This document shows positions 24,090 to 32,413 of a DNA stretch of 64,000 bases, piece by piece. Where the stretch lies: NCBI RefSeq assembly GCF_014117325.1, contig NZ_CP059732.1:3919001-3983000 (forward strand). Reading direction: 5' to 3'. Within the stretch, counting starts at the first letter, position 1. Each line of letters begins with the position of its first letter. A program made the position numbers and the translations under genes. The DNA is from Spirosoma foliorum. GTDB lineage: Bacteria > Bacteroidota > Bacteroidia > Cytophagales > Spirosomataceae. The notes below the pieces were generated by a model. The model saw nothing but the letters and a program-made list of their open reading frames with translations, was not told where the DNA came from and did not search any database.

Positions 24090-25193
24090 TTATTTATCCC
24101 GAACACAGCGAAAGCCAAGGTTATTACTTCCGCTGCTTACTTCGCCTTTGCCCCGGCTACCTGCTTTGTACCGAATGCAGTACTCATCGCTACATAAGAA
24201 CGAGCCTCCCCGTTGTACACGCTTCACGGCACCGGGTTCATCGGGATCGTAACTGTCGGTTGGGCCTTGTGGATTATTAGTAACCAATTTTGTGTAGTAA
24301 TCGGGTCGATAAAAATCCTGACACCACTCCCAGACATTACCGTCCATATCGTACAGTCCATATGGATTTGCGGGGAATGACTTCACGGGGGCGACATCCA
24401 CAAAACCATCTTCGGTTGTGTTATGATCGGGAAAACTGCCCTGGTAAATATTGGCGACCCATTTACCAGCCGGTTTCAATTCATTTCCCCAATAGTAAGT
24501 ATGATTTCCTTTGCCACCCTGAGCGGCAAACTCCCACTCGGCTTCGGTTGGTAAGCGTTTTCCAGCCCACTTCGCGTAAGCAAGCGCATCGTCATAACTT
24601 ACATGAACTACAGGCTCGTTTTCATGCCCTTTGATCGAGCTATTAGCTCCTTTTGGATGTTGCCAGCTAGCGCCTTTTACGTATTCCCACCACTGCAACG
24701 GATTCGTAAGTGACACTTTTTGAGCTGTTGGCTTAAATACTGCCGAACCAGGTACTAATTGCTCAACGGGCACATTAGGATAATCTGCCGGATTCAAGGG
24801 TCGTTCGGCGATGGTTTGGTAACCCGTTGCCGCTACAAACCTGGCAAATTCAGCGTTGGTAACTTCGTGTTCATCCATCCAGAAACCTTTCACCGTTACG
24901 GAATGAACGGGCCGCGCATCTACAAACTCATCAGCACCCATTAGAAACGTACCCCCCGGAATCAGAACCATCCCTTCCGTAGTTCCAGTGCCCGATTCAG
25001 GTCCGGAAGCAGCGTTCCGAATAGCAGCCGATCGCGATGGCATTCCCTTTGCAATACAGGCAGCGGCAGAATCGGCGGATGCCTTTGCCTGTTCTTCGGC
25101 TGATTTGGAGGACGTTTGGCAGCTTGTTAAGCTAAAACCGAATAGACAAGCTGAGAGGAGAAGGCTACCCCACGGCAGCAGCCGACCGCCCAA
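24090..25193 (-). CDS. Formylglycine-generating enzyme (SUMF1/FGE) lipoprotein
   Basis: This enzyme would oxidise a sulfatase active-site cysteine to formylglycine. The FGE-sulfatase domain starts at GMVLIPGGTFLMGADEF and contains WMDEHEVTNAEFARF, RLPTEAEWEFAAQGG and DMDGNVWEWCQDF. The two active-site cysteines of human SUMF1 are matched in GSFLCSDEYCIRYKAGSRG, and the end NNLGFRC is conserved. A lipoprotein signal (SLLLSACLFGFSLTSC) precedes it, so it works outside the cytoplasm. The start is uncertain: TTG at 25193 gives a normal signal length, and ATGs at 25253 or 25376 would translate a composite repeat. The sulfatase gene is immediately upstream. Confidence 0.88.
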   Translation of the reverse strand: MGGRLLPWGSLLLSACLFGFSLTSCQTSSKSAEEQAKASADSAAACIAKGMPSRSAAIRNAASGPESGTGTTEGMVLIPGGTFLMGADEFVDARPVHSVTVKGFWMDEHEVTNAEFARFVAATGYQTIAERPLNPADYPNVPVEQLVPGSAVFKPTAQKVSLTNPLQWWEYVKGASWQHPKGANSSIKGHENEPVVHVSYDDALAYAKWAGKRLPTEAEWEFAAQGGKGNHTYYWGNELKPAGKWVANIYQGSFPDHNTTEDGFVDVAPVKSFPANPYGLYDMDGNVWEWCQDFYRPDYYTKLVTNNPQGPTDSYDPDEPGAVKRVQRGGSFLCSDEYCIRYKAGSRGKGEVSSGSNNLGFRCVRDK

Positions 25194-25333
25194 CCCCTCC
25201 CGAACGTCGGCCCGGCCTGAAAACGATGGAGGGATTAAAGAATGGGTACCCATTTTCTCATTTCCTAAATCTGAAATAAGCGTCCTTATTCCCCCCTCTC
25301 CTGTTTTCAGGAGAGGGGCCGGGGGTGAGGTTA
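25188..25333. repeat. Composite repeat of two inverted CCCCTCTCC units (copy 1)
   Basis: Unit A (CCCAACCCCTCCC ... GGAGGG, 25188-25232) and unit B (CCCCTCTCCTGTTTTCAGGA, then GAGGGGCCGGGGGTGAGG, 25293-25331) are in inverted orientation with about 60 bp between them. A related composite lies at 60899-61050. It sits between the sulfatase stop and the FGE signal peptide. Confidence 0.8.
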
Positions 25334-25341
25334 TTTTTTCA

Positions 25342-26922
25342 CTAGTTACTTTCCAAAATCTTAAGCGCTTCTTCATCCTTATACTTCAGAATCTCCTTCT
25401 TTAGTTTTCCTTTTAAATCAGCCGTAATCGCTTCGTAACCTTTTGAACCGTATAAATTATGCAGATTGTGCGGATCTTTTTTAATGTCGTACAATTCCCA
25501 GAAATCTTTCGGTCCGTAAAACCGAGCCAATGTGTACTGTTCGGTTCGAATGCCGAAATGCGGGGATACGTGGTGCGGCTGCGGGAACTCGTAATAATGA
25601 TAATACGCTTCTTTTCGCCAATTCGTCTTTTCTCCTTTCAATAACGGCAGAAACGATTCGCCCTGAATATACTTTGGAATAGCTGTACCCGTCAGGCTGA
25701 GTAACGTGGGTGCCCAGTCGATATTAGAAACCAGTTGGTTGATGTGCGTGTGTGGTTTGACCACGCCTGGATACCGGATCACGAAAGGCGTTCTCAGGGA
25801 TTCTTCGTAAATCCAGCGTTTGTCGAACCAACCGTGCTCACCCATGTAAAAGCCCTGATCAGATGCGTACACCACCACCGTATTTTTAGCCAGACCTGTT
25901 TTATCCAGGTAAGCGAGTAACTCCCCAATATTCCGGTCCAGCGAATTGGCAACTGACAGATAATCTTTTAGATAGCGCTGGTATTTCCATTCGACCAATG
26001 CCTTGCCGGTCAGCTTCTTCGCATCAAACTCCTGACTTATTTTATCATAATAGGCCTGAAAAGGCTTACGTTGCTCGGGCGTAAACCGATTATAAGTACC
26101 ACTCTTTTCGTAGTCGATATGCACTTTCAGATCTTCTTGCAGGCGCATGGTTTTATCAATCGTCATGTCCTGATCCTGAGCGGCTAAACGCCCTTTGTAA
26201 TCATCGTAGAAGGTCGATGGTAACGGGAATGTTTTGTTGTCATAAGCGCCCAGATCGGGAATATCGGGCAGCCATTCGCGGTGGGTGGCTTTGTGTCCGA
26301 CAACCAGAAAAAACGGTTTCGACTCATCGCGCTGCTTCAGCCAGTCGAGCGAAAGTTTGGTAATCACGTTGGTCACATAACCCGGATACCGAACCGTCTC
26401 GTTTTTCGAATTCACAAAGTCTGAGTTGTAATAATGCCCGTGCCCTGGCAATACATTCAGGTAATCGAATCCATGAGGAAGTGCCCCCAGGTGCATTTTC
26501 CCAACCCAGGCCGTCTGGTACCCATTTTTCTGCAATTCTTCCGGAAATACCGACTGCCGAACATCAAATACTTTCTCGTTGAGTTTATAGCCATTCACGT
26601 GACTGAATTGTCCCGTCAGCAACGTAGCCCGACTGGGTCCGCAAATCGAATTAGTGACGATGTTGGTATGCAGAATGGCACCTTCATTCGCAATCCGATC
26701 AATGTTCGGTGTTTTAGCCAGTTTGCTCCCATAAGCGCTGATGGCCTGATGCGTATGATCATCCGAAAAAATAAAGATAATATTGGGCCGGACGGCATTC
26801 GGACGAGTAAGGGGCGGTGGTGTCGAAGGTGTCTCCAGCTTTTTTATCGAATACGCCGAGAGCGTTATGAAGGCTACTGCCAGAAGTAAGCCAGCTAGTA
26901 AATAGAAACGATTTGTTCTCAT
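25342..26922 (-). CDS. Sulfatase (Cys-type, arylsulfatase family)
   Basis: A 526-residue secreted sulfatase. A signal peptide or anchor (FYLLAGLLLAVAFITLSAY, residues 6-24) precedes the alkaline-phosphatase-like fold. IFSDDHTHQAISAYGS gives two metal-binding Asp residues. The maturation motif is CGPSR starting at Cys94 (SICGPSRATLLTG), so Cys94 is expected to become formylglycine. VVYASDQGFYMGEHGWFDKRW carries further metal ligands. Substrate is likely a sulfated glycan or ester. The FGE gene follows on the same strand, so the sulfatase and its activator are paired. The C-terminal ELYDIKKDPHNLHNLYG is typical. Confidence 0.95.
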   Translation of the reverse strand: MRTNRFYLLAGLLLAVAFITLSAYSIKKLETPSTPPPLTRPNAVRPNIIFIFSDDHTHQAISAYGSKLAKTPNIDRIANEGAILHTNIVTNSICGPSRATLLTGQFSHVNGYKLNEKVFDVRQSVFPEELQKNGYQTAWVGKMHLGALPHGFDYLNVLPGHGHYYNSDFVNSKNETVRYPGYVTNVITKLSLDWLKQRDESKPFFLVVGHKATHREWLPDIPDLGAYDNKTFPLPSTFYDDYKGRLAAQDQDMTIDKTMRLQEDLKVHIDYEKSGTYNRFTPEQRKPFQAYYDKISQEFDAKKLTGKALVEWKYQRYLKDYLSVANSLDRNIGELLAYLDKTGLAKNTVVVYASDQGFYMGEHGWFDKRWIYEESLRTPFVIRYPGVVKPHTHINQLVSNIDWAPTLLSLTGTAIPKYIQGESFLPLLKGEKTNWRKEAYYHYYEFPQPHHVSPHFGIRTEQYTLARFYGPKDFWELYDIKKDPHNLHNLYGSKGYEAITADLKGKLKKEILKYKDEEALKILESN

Positions 26923-27064
26923 GTGTTTAAACGCAAAAGGATACGCAAAGATTATTATTCTCTCCGCGCATTGGTAAGCACTGGCAACTTTGTTTTTACT
27001 TCCGTAAACGTCGATTCTGGTTCAGCCTGGTCGGTAATCGAGCAATTTTGGGGCGAAACGTCCG

Positions 27065-27994
27065 CTATATAAGTGCTGTTAGTTCCTGCCACGAAATCAG
27101 TCCAATGGCCAGAATGGCTAAAGCCAGACCAATTTTATTCGCAGTAGAAAGTTGCTCTTTAAAAAACAGGGCAGCCATCATCGCAGCCACCAGAATAACG
27201 CCAATATTATAAAGCGGATACACAAAAGCGCCGTTGCTGCCAAAAGCCGACAACGCCAACAACAGGGTATAGAAGCTCAGAAAATTGGGGACGCCGAGTG
27301 TTACAGCGCCAATCAGACTCTTGACTTGAATTTTTTCTTTCCCCTGAATGATCCGCACAACTAGCATCAGCAATCCAGCTACAATAGCTCCCAGTACCAT
27401 CGTCAGTGTTACCTGAATGGTTTTATCAGCCGAAGGAATATAGCGGATGTTCATGTAATTGATCATCGTGTTGGTTGCTCCATAAAACAAAAATACAGCA
27501 ACTGGCAACAATACATTTGCCCCCAATCGGCGCGATGTGGGTTTAGCTGACGAATCTGCTTCAACAGTTGGCGGTTCCTTTTTATAGGTACTCAGCCCTA
27601 CCGCAACAACGGCCAGAATCAGCCCCAGATAATTTAAGAGATCAAAGGTTTTACCGCCCGTCTGGAAAACGAAAAGACTAAAACAGACCGGAATAACTAA
27701 CGACAGGTTATTGGCTAACGATGTAGCCGTGATACCCATCCGCTGCGTAGATGCTCCCGAGAGCAGAAAGGTCAAAATAAAACCCACGCCTAGTCCGAAC
27801 GCCAGCCAGGTCCAGGTTTGTGAAAAATCAATGGCGAACGATTGGCCCGCGGGTAGCAACAACAGGCCCGTCATAAAGCAAACGGGATAGTTGAATACAA
27901 TTGCCTGAAACGTATTGACTTCGTAACGAGGAAATATCCGAAAATTCAATAGCAACAGTACCGAAAGCAGTATACTAAGACCTAAAAAGAGCAT
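27065..27994 (-). CDS. DMT/EamA-type transporter (10 TM)
   Basis: A 309-residue membrane protein with ten predicted helices in two halves, the pattern of the drug/metabolite transporter superfamily. Helix-rich segments include LFLGLSILLSVLLLLNF, GITATSLANNLSLVIPVCFSLF (a typical helix 3-4 region) and AFGSNGAFVYPLYNIGVILVA. A soluble loop of about 20 residues (STYKKEPPTVEADSSAKP) divides the halves. The substrate cannot be predicted. The gene is divergent from the beta-barrel gene at 28089 and has no operon partner. Confidence 0.8.
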   Translation of the reverse strand: MLFLGLSILLSVLLLLNFRIFPRYEVNTFQAIVFNYPVCFMTGLLLLPAGQSFAIDFSQTWTWLAFGLGVGFILTFLLSGASTQRMGITATSLANNLSLVIPVCFSLFVFQTGGKTFDLLNYLGLILAVVAVGLSTYKKEPPTVEADSSAKPTSRRLGANVLLPVAVFLFYGATNTMINYMNIRYIPSADKTIQVTLTMVLGAIVAGLLMLVVRIIQGKEKIQVKSLIGAVTLGVPNFLSFYTLLLALSAFGSNGAFVYPLYNIGVILVAAMMAALFFKEQLSTANKIGLALAILAIGLISWQELTALI

Positions 27995-28088
27995 GAGTAC
28001 AGACGTGGGCTGGTAATTTTGGGGCGAAGTTAACTGCTCGATTCGGTTTGTCGGTGTATCTTTCCGCTACTCAACTGGCCGCTTTGTT

Positions 28089-28760
28089 ATGAACATGCGT
28101 TTACGTTTTCTGGTTGCTCTCCTGCTTTTTTCGGCTGCGCTAGCCCGGAGTCAGCCGACATTATCGATTGCACCTACACTGTCGCCAGCGTTTTCCCACA
28201 CAGTTTATAACTACCGCTATTTCTATCCTGAAAGTGATGGGCAAATTGTAGAGCCGGTCTATATAAGTGGCAGCCGATGGTCGACCGGTTTCTCTGCGGG
28301 CCTATCAATTTTGTATAACTACACTCCCGGCTGGTCGGTATCATCAGGTATTTGGTTTCAACAGCAGAGCCTTCGTCAGGCGCGTCAAGCCCTAGCAGGG
28401 CCCGGAACCGTGACAGTACATAACCGAGTGATTCGCTTTCCACTTTTACTGAACTACTATTCGTCGACTCAGCGCTTATCTCCGTATTTTTCGCTTGGTG
28501 TCTTTGTTGATTTACCAATTACCTCCCAAGTGGTTGTCCGACGAGGAGATGAGCCAACGCAATATCTACGGCTTTTATCGTCGCCCCGCCCTATTTTCAA
28601 TGGAATGCTCGGTGCCGGTGCCCGCTATAAAGTAAATAATCGCTACACGCTCATGGCACAACCCACCTGGACGTATAAGTTTGGCCAATTGGGTGGCGCC
28701 ACTACCAATGATTCGTCTTTCGAGCTTAGTTTAGTAACGCAATTGGCGTATACGTTTTAG
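28089..28760 (+). CDS. Outer membrane beta-barrel protein (PorT-like)
   Basis: A 223-residue protein with a signal peptide (MRLRFLVALLLFSAALARSQ, cleavage near Ser21) and alternating strands typical of an 8-stranded barrel: STGFSAGLSILYNYTPGWSV, RFPLLLNYYSSTQRL, SPYFSLGVFVDL, YTLMAQPTWTYKFGQ and SLVTQLAYTF. The last residue is Phe, as expected for outer-membrane assembly. It is probably a small barrel with a binding or structural role. It is alone, between divergent and regulatory genes. Confidence 0.8.
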   Translation: MNMRLRFLVALLLFSAALARSQPTLSIAPTLSPAFSHTVYNYRYFYPESDGQIVEPVYISGSRWSTGFSAGLSILYNYTPGWSVSSGIWFQQQSLRQARQALAGPGTVTVHNRVIRFPLLLNYYSSTQRLSPYFSLGVFVDLPITSQVVVRRGDEPTQYLRLLSSPRPIFNGMLGAGARYKVNNRYTLMAQPTWTYKFGQLGGATTNDSSFELSLVTQLAYTF

Positions 28761-28898
28761 ACATCTTATCGGCAGTTAACAGTTGATGAGTAAGGATAAT
28801 TGTTCGGGTGCAGGATACTGTTCTTCATGGCTGTTGCTGGTATTATCAGGCAGCCCATTAACCTAATCGACTGTCTTACTTGAAACTTCTGGACTTTA

Positions 28899-29651
28899 GT
28901 GGCAGACTTTGACCTCGACTACCAACTCATCCAACCCGATCCGGTGCTTTCCGATTTTGTGGAAAGTTTCTGGATGCTTGCCAATCCTACCAATGTCGAA
29001 AAGGAAGTAGTTGTTCTACCAGATGGTCGATTCGATATCTTCTTCTCATATTCAATCAATGAACCCTTCCATGTCACAATCGCTGGCTTAGCGAGTGAGC
29101 CTTCCCAAAGCGCCATTGCCCCTCAATCCATCATTTTTGCGATCAGTTTTAAATTACTGGCAATCGATTATCTCCTCGATACAACGATTTCGTCGCTGGT
29201 AAACAAAGTCGACTATTTACCGAACGACTTTTGGGGAATTACTCAGGACGACTTGGGTGATTTTAGCAGTTTTTGCACTAAAGTCTCCAGCAAGATGATT
29301 GGCCAACTAAAAGGCAATGTAGACGAGCGAAAACGAAAATTATTTGACCTGATTTATAGCTCAGAAGGGGCTTTATCTGTCCATGAACTTTCCGAATCCG
29401 TTCACTGGAACAGTCGCCAGATCAATCGATACTTTAGTCAGCGGTTTGGCCTTTCGCTGAAAACTTTTTGTACTATTTTACGCTATAAATCGTCGTTTAC
29501 CCAAATTAAAGAAGGAAAGCTTTTTCCCGAACACTATTTTACCGATCAGGCTCACTTTATTAAAGAAGTTAAGAAGTTCTCGGGGGTTACGCCAAAGGAA
29601 CTCACCAAAAACAAAAACGACCGATTTATACAATTTTCAACATTGCCCTGA
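28899..29651 (+). CDS. AraC-family transcriptional regulator
   Basis: A 250-residue regulator with GTG start at 28899. The N-terminal domain LIQPDPVLSDFVESFWML and VVLPDGRFDIFFSY resembles the DUF6597 sensor domain of AraC proteins. The C-terminal part has the double helix-turn-helix: ALSVHELSESVHWNSRQINRYF (first HTH) and YFTDQAHFIKEVKKFSGVTPKEL (second, with the conserved FSGVTP). It lies 34 bp upstream of the Tet(X)-like monooxygenase, on the same strand, and probably controls it. The inducer is unknown. Confidence 0.88.
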   Translation: MADFDLDYQLIQPDPVLSDFVESFWMLANPTNVEKEVVVLPDGRFDIFFSYSINEPFHVTIAGLASEPSQSAIAPQSIIFAISFKLLAIDYLLDTTISSLVNKVDYLPNDFWGITQDDLGDFSSFCTKVSSKMIGQLKGNVDERKRKLFDLIYSSEGALSVHELSESVHWNSRQINRYFSQRFGLSLKTFCTILRYKSSFTQIKEGKLFPEHYFTDQAHFIKEVKKFSGVTPKELTKNKNDRFIQFSTLP

Positions 29652-29685
29652 AAGTAGTTTTGTGCCACAATAAACGAATTCAGCC

Positions 29686-30828
29686 ATGTTGATTACGAAT
29701 AAACAAATAGCCATTGTGGGCGGAGGCCCCGGCGGATTGACACTCGCCCGCCTGTTACAACAGCGGGGAGCCAATGTAAACGTCTACGAACGAGATGTAA
29801 ATAAAGATGTTCGGGTACAAGGGGCAACCCTTGATCTTCACGATGACTCAGGACTATTGGCCCTTCAGGAAGCTGGTTTGACGGATGCCTTCAATGCCAA
29901 TTTCCGCCCAGGAGCCGACAAAACTCGCATTGTCGATAAACACGCAACGATCCTCTACGACGACGATACAAAGGAAAACCACGAAACATCCCGGCCCGAA
30001 ATCGACCGAGGGCCTCTAAGAAAAATTCTGCTGGAATCCTTACAACCAGATACGGTTGTGTGGGATAGCTACCTTCTTTCGCTATTGCCCGTTGGCGATG
30101 GCTGGAAACTTGATTTTCAAAACGGTACGTCTGCTCTTGCCGACATTGTTATTGCTGCCGATGGAGCCAATTCAAAAATACGTCCACTTATTACTCCTAT
30201 CAAGCCTTTTTATTCAGGCATTACCGTTGTTGAAGGCAAAGTCTATGACTCTGCAACCACAGCTCCGGGTATTCATACGCTTTTAAACGGAGGTAAAATA
30301 TTTGCCATTAGCGACGAAAAAACATTGATTGTCAGCTCTAAGGGAGATGGAAGTCTTGTATTTTACACCGGAAGTAAAACCGATGAGAATTGGGCTCACA
30401 CGAGTGGCATCGATTTCAATGATAACGCGCAGGTATTGGCCTGGTTTCAACGGGAGTTTGCAGGCTGGGATAGTAGTTGGCTCGAACTATTCGAAAAAGC
30501 AGACGCTCCGTTCATACCCCGCCCACAGTATTGCATGCCCTTAGATCAGCATTGGAATACGCTACCAAACCTTACCATGTTGGGCGATGCCGCCCACCTG
30601 ATGCCCCCTTACGCAGGCGAAGGCGTCAATATGGCTATGCTCGACGCGTTAGAACTGAGCAAGTGTCTGACCAGCAGTGAATTCCCGGATGTGCAAACAG
30701 CCATTGCCAAGTATGAGAAACAGATGTTGGTTAGATTTGCTGAAATTGGCGGAATCACATTAGAGCAAACGGCCTCCTTACACTCCCAAAATGGCCTTGC
30801 CAACATGCTCAGTATGTTCGATAAATAA
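29686..30828 (+). CDS. FAD-dependent monooxygenase, Tet(X)-like
   Basis: A 380-residue group A flavin monooxygenase. FAD-binding GGGPGGLTLARLLQQRGANV is at residues 12-31, then VYERD and QGATLDLHDDSGLLAL. The middle motif DIVIAADGANSKIRP and the second FAD motif GDAAHLMPPYAGEGVNMAMLDAL are close to those of Tet(X) tetracycline-inactivating enzymes as I recall them. Overall order and length match Tet(X) (about 380 residues). It may hydroxylate tetracycline-like or other aromatic compounds. Substrate-contact residues were not aligned, so activity on tetracyclines is only a possibility. An AraC regulator precedes it. Confidence 0.85.
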   Translation: MLITNKQIAIVGGGPGGLTLARLLQQRGANVNVYERDVNKDVRVQGATLDLHDDSGLLALQEAGLTDAFNANFRPGADKTRIVDKHATILYDDDTKENHETSRPEIDRGPLRKILLESLQPDTVVWDSYLLSLLPVGDGWKLDFQNGTSALADIVIAADGANSKIRPLITPIKPFYSGITVVEGKVYDSATTAPGIHTLLNGGKIFAISDEKTLIVSSKGDGSLVFYTGSKTDENWAHTSGIDFNDNAQVLAWFQREFAGWDSSWLELFEKADAPFIPRPQYCMPLDQHWNTLPNLTMLGDAAHLMPPYAGEGVNMAMLDALELSKCLTSSEFPDVQTAIAKYEKQMLVRFAEIGGITLEQTASLHSQNGLANMLSMFDK

Positions 30829-30843
30829 AGTTCTGATGAGACA

Positions 30844-31584
30844 TCACCCTTGCAACAACGCAGGATTCTCAGCCAGTAGCCGCATTCGGTAGGCATTCAT
30901 GGCGGTTCGACCCAACTGGTTAACGAGTCGATAGTTGACCACTACCCCAACCGCAGCCCCGATACCGGGAATCAATTGCGCCATTTTTGCCAGATCAATA
31001 TAATCACGATACTCCTGCTGAAATGTTAGCCAGTCGAACTGATTGATATCTTCCGGTAGTTGTCGACTATGTTCGGGCCAGTTAGCTACATACTCATAAA
31101 TCACTTGCCGACGTTCCTGGCTCGAAAAAGCCAACTGAAAAACATAAAGGATGAAAACGCGCTCGCGGTAATCACTCACCGAGAAACCATACAAACTGGC
31201 AATCTCAAACAGCATTTTCATTTTCAGACCGAGCAATATCGGAAAATCGGCCATGCTTAGCCAAAAGCCCCCAGCGCCCGTAACACCCCCTTCGGCAGCG
31301 CTGGTTTTCCGATAAAAATCAATTCGTTTGGCTACAGCTGAATCGCGCTGAGCCAGTGTTTCGCCAAGCACAGGAGTACGCGTAAGAAACTTCGCCCCGA
31401 ACAAAACAGCGCGCGTCATTTGCTTGATCGTGGCTGTAATAATAGCATGTACGCGACTGGGAATGATACGATTAATCCGATGTTGAAGCGATGTAGAAAG
31501 CTTACCAAAAGTCGATGGTTGCTTTTGCATAGCCTGCTGCCAGCGCGTCAATTCATTTCGAACAGCTTGTTCGTAAGCGGTCAT
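30844..31584 (-). CDS. EcsC family protein
   Basis: A 246-residue protein matching the EcsC family: TSAAEGGVTGAGGFWLSMADFPILLGLKMKMLFEIASLYGF is the central conserved part (glycine and alanine rich), followed by YRERVFILYVFQLAF, and LIPGIGAAVGVVVNYRLVNQLGRTAMNAYRMR is the closing segment. Two hydrophobic segments suggest membrane association. The function of EcsC beyond its link to the B. subtilis Ecs transporter is unclear. It is convergent with the Tet(X)-like gene, with a 15-bp gap. Confidence 0.85.
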   Translation of the reverse strand: MTAYEQAVRNELTRWQQAMQKQPSTFGKLSTSLQHRINRIIPSRVHAIITATIKQMTRAVLFGAKFLTRTPVLGETLAQRDSAVAKRIDFYRKTSAAEGGVTGAGGFWLSMADFPILLGLKMKMLFEIASLYGFSVSDYRERVFILYVFQLAFSSQERRQVIYEYVANWPEHSRQLPEDINQFDWLTFQQEYRDYIDLAKMAQLIPGIGAAVGVVVNYRLVNQLGRTAMNAYRMRLLAENPALLQG

Positions 31585-31693
31585 ACGATAATTTTTTTAG
31601 AGAAAAAGTAGTATCTTCATCGAATTAAAACACCTATGAGTCTGTTGTCAATATACATCCTCATAAACCCATAAAACACGCCTATTTGTCGGT

Positions 31694-32413
31694 ATGAAGA
31701 ATGTTCTTTTGCTTCTGGTTGGTTTAGTAGTTATTTATTTTGCTACCACCGGACTCAATTCTACCCGTAACGTTGTAACTGCTGCCCCTGTCTCGGCCCC
31801 TAAAACGATTAAAGCTGTTGGACGCCTTGGCATCTACGATGAGCTTAATCTAAGTCAAACTGGTTTACAACGAGCTGTTTTCGAATATGCCCTGCGCGGT
31901 TGGCAGAAAATGGATACGGCCAAATCGATGCTAACGATTGTTGATTTAAGCCAGCCATCAAACCATAAACGGCTATACGTTGTCGATTTGTTCAACAAAA
32001 AGCTGGTTTTTAACACCTATGTAGCTCACGGTCGCAACTCCGGCGATCTGGTTCCCAATCAGTTTTCGAATACGCAATCATCGTTCCAGAGCAGTTTAGG
32101 CTTTTACCAGACGCTCAATACCTACATGGGTAAACATGGCCTTTCTCTGCAATTAAAAGGGCTGGAAAAAGGCTTCAACGACAATGTCTTCAACCGAAAT
32201 ATTGTGCTACACGGTGCCGATTACGTCTGTGAAGATATTATTCGTAAAACAGGTCGGTTAGGTCGTAGTCAGGGATGCCCAGCTGTGCCGTACGCCGATT
32301 CTAAAGGCATTATTCAGGCGGTTAAAGGCGGTTCGTGCTTATTTGTGTATGCTCCTAACCCCGATTATCTGAAACAGTCGGCTTATTTGTCAAGTGCGTA
32401 CACGTCCTTGTAA
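31694..32413 (+). CDS. L,D-transpeptidase-family protein (YkuD-2 type)
   Basis: A 239-residue secreted protein. A signal peptide (LLLLVGLVVIYFATTG) precedes the domain with LYVVDLFNKKLVFNTYVAHGRNSGD, LHGADYV and the catalytic motif region GRSQGCPAVPYADSKGI; Cys of SQGCP is the predicted nucleophile and His of the LHGAD segment its partner. This is the small YkuD-2 family of murein L,D-transpeptidase-like proteins. It should act on peptidoglycan in the periplasm. Its 3' end overlaps the 3' end of the convergent gene at 32383 by 31 bp, and both encode peptidoglycan enzymes of related fold. Confidence 0.88.
   Translation: MKNVLLLLVGLVVIYFATTGLNSTRNVVTAAPVSAPKTIKAVGRLGIYDELNLSQTGLQRAVFEYALRGWQKMDTAKSMLTIVDLSQPSNHKRLYVVDLFNKKLVFNTYVAHGRNSGDLVPNQFSNTQSSFQSSLGFYQTLNTYMGKHGLSLQLKGLEKGFNDNVFNRNIVLHGADYVCEDIIRKTGRLGRSQGCPAVPYADSKGIIQAVKGGSCLFVYAPNPDYLKQSAYLSSAYTSL

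Noticed and set aside
24090..25376. 428-residue form of the FGE protein
   Set aside because: Its first 60 residues are translated from a composite repeat; the lipoprotein signal lies behind it.
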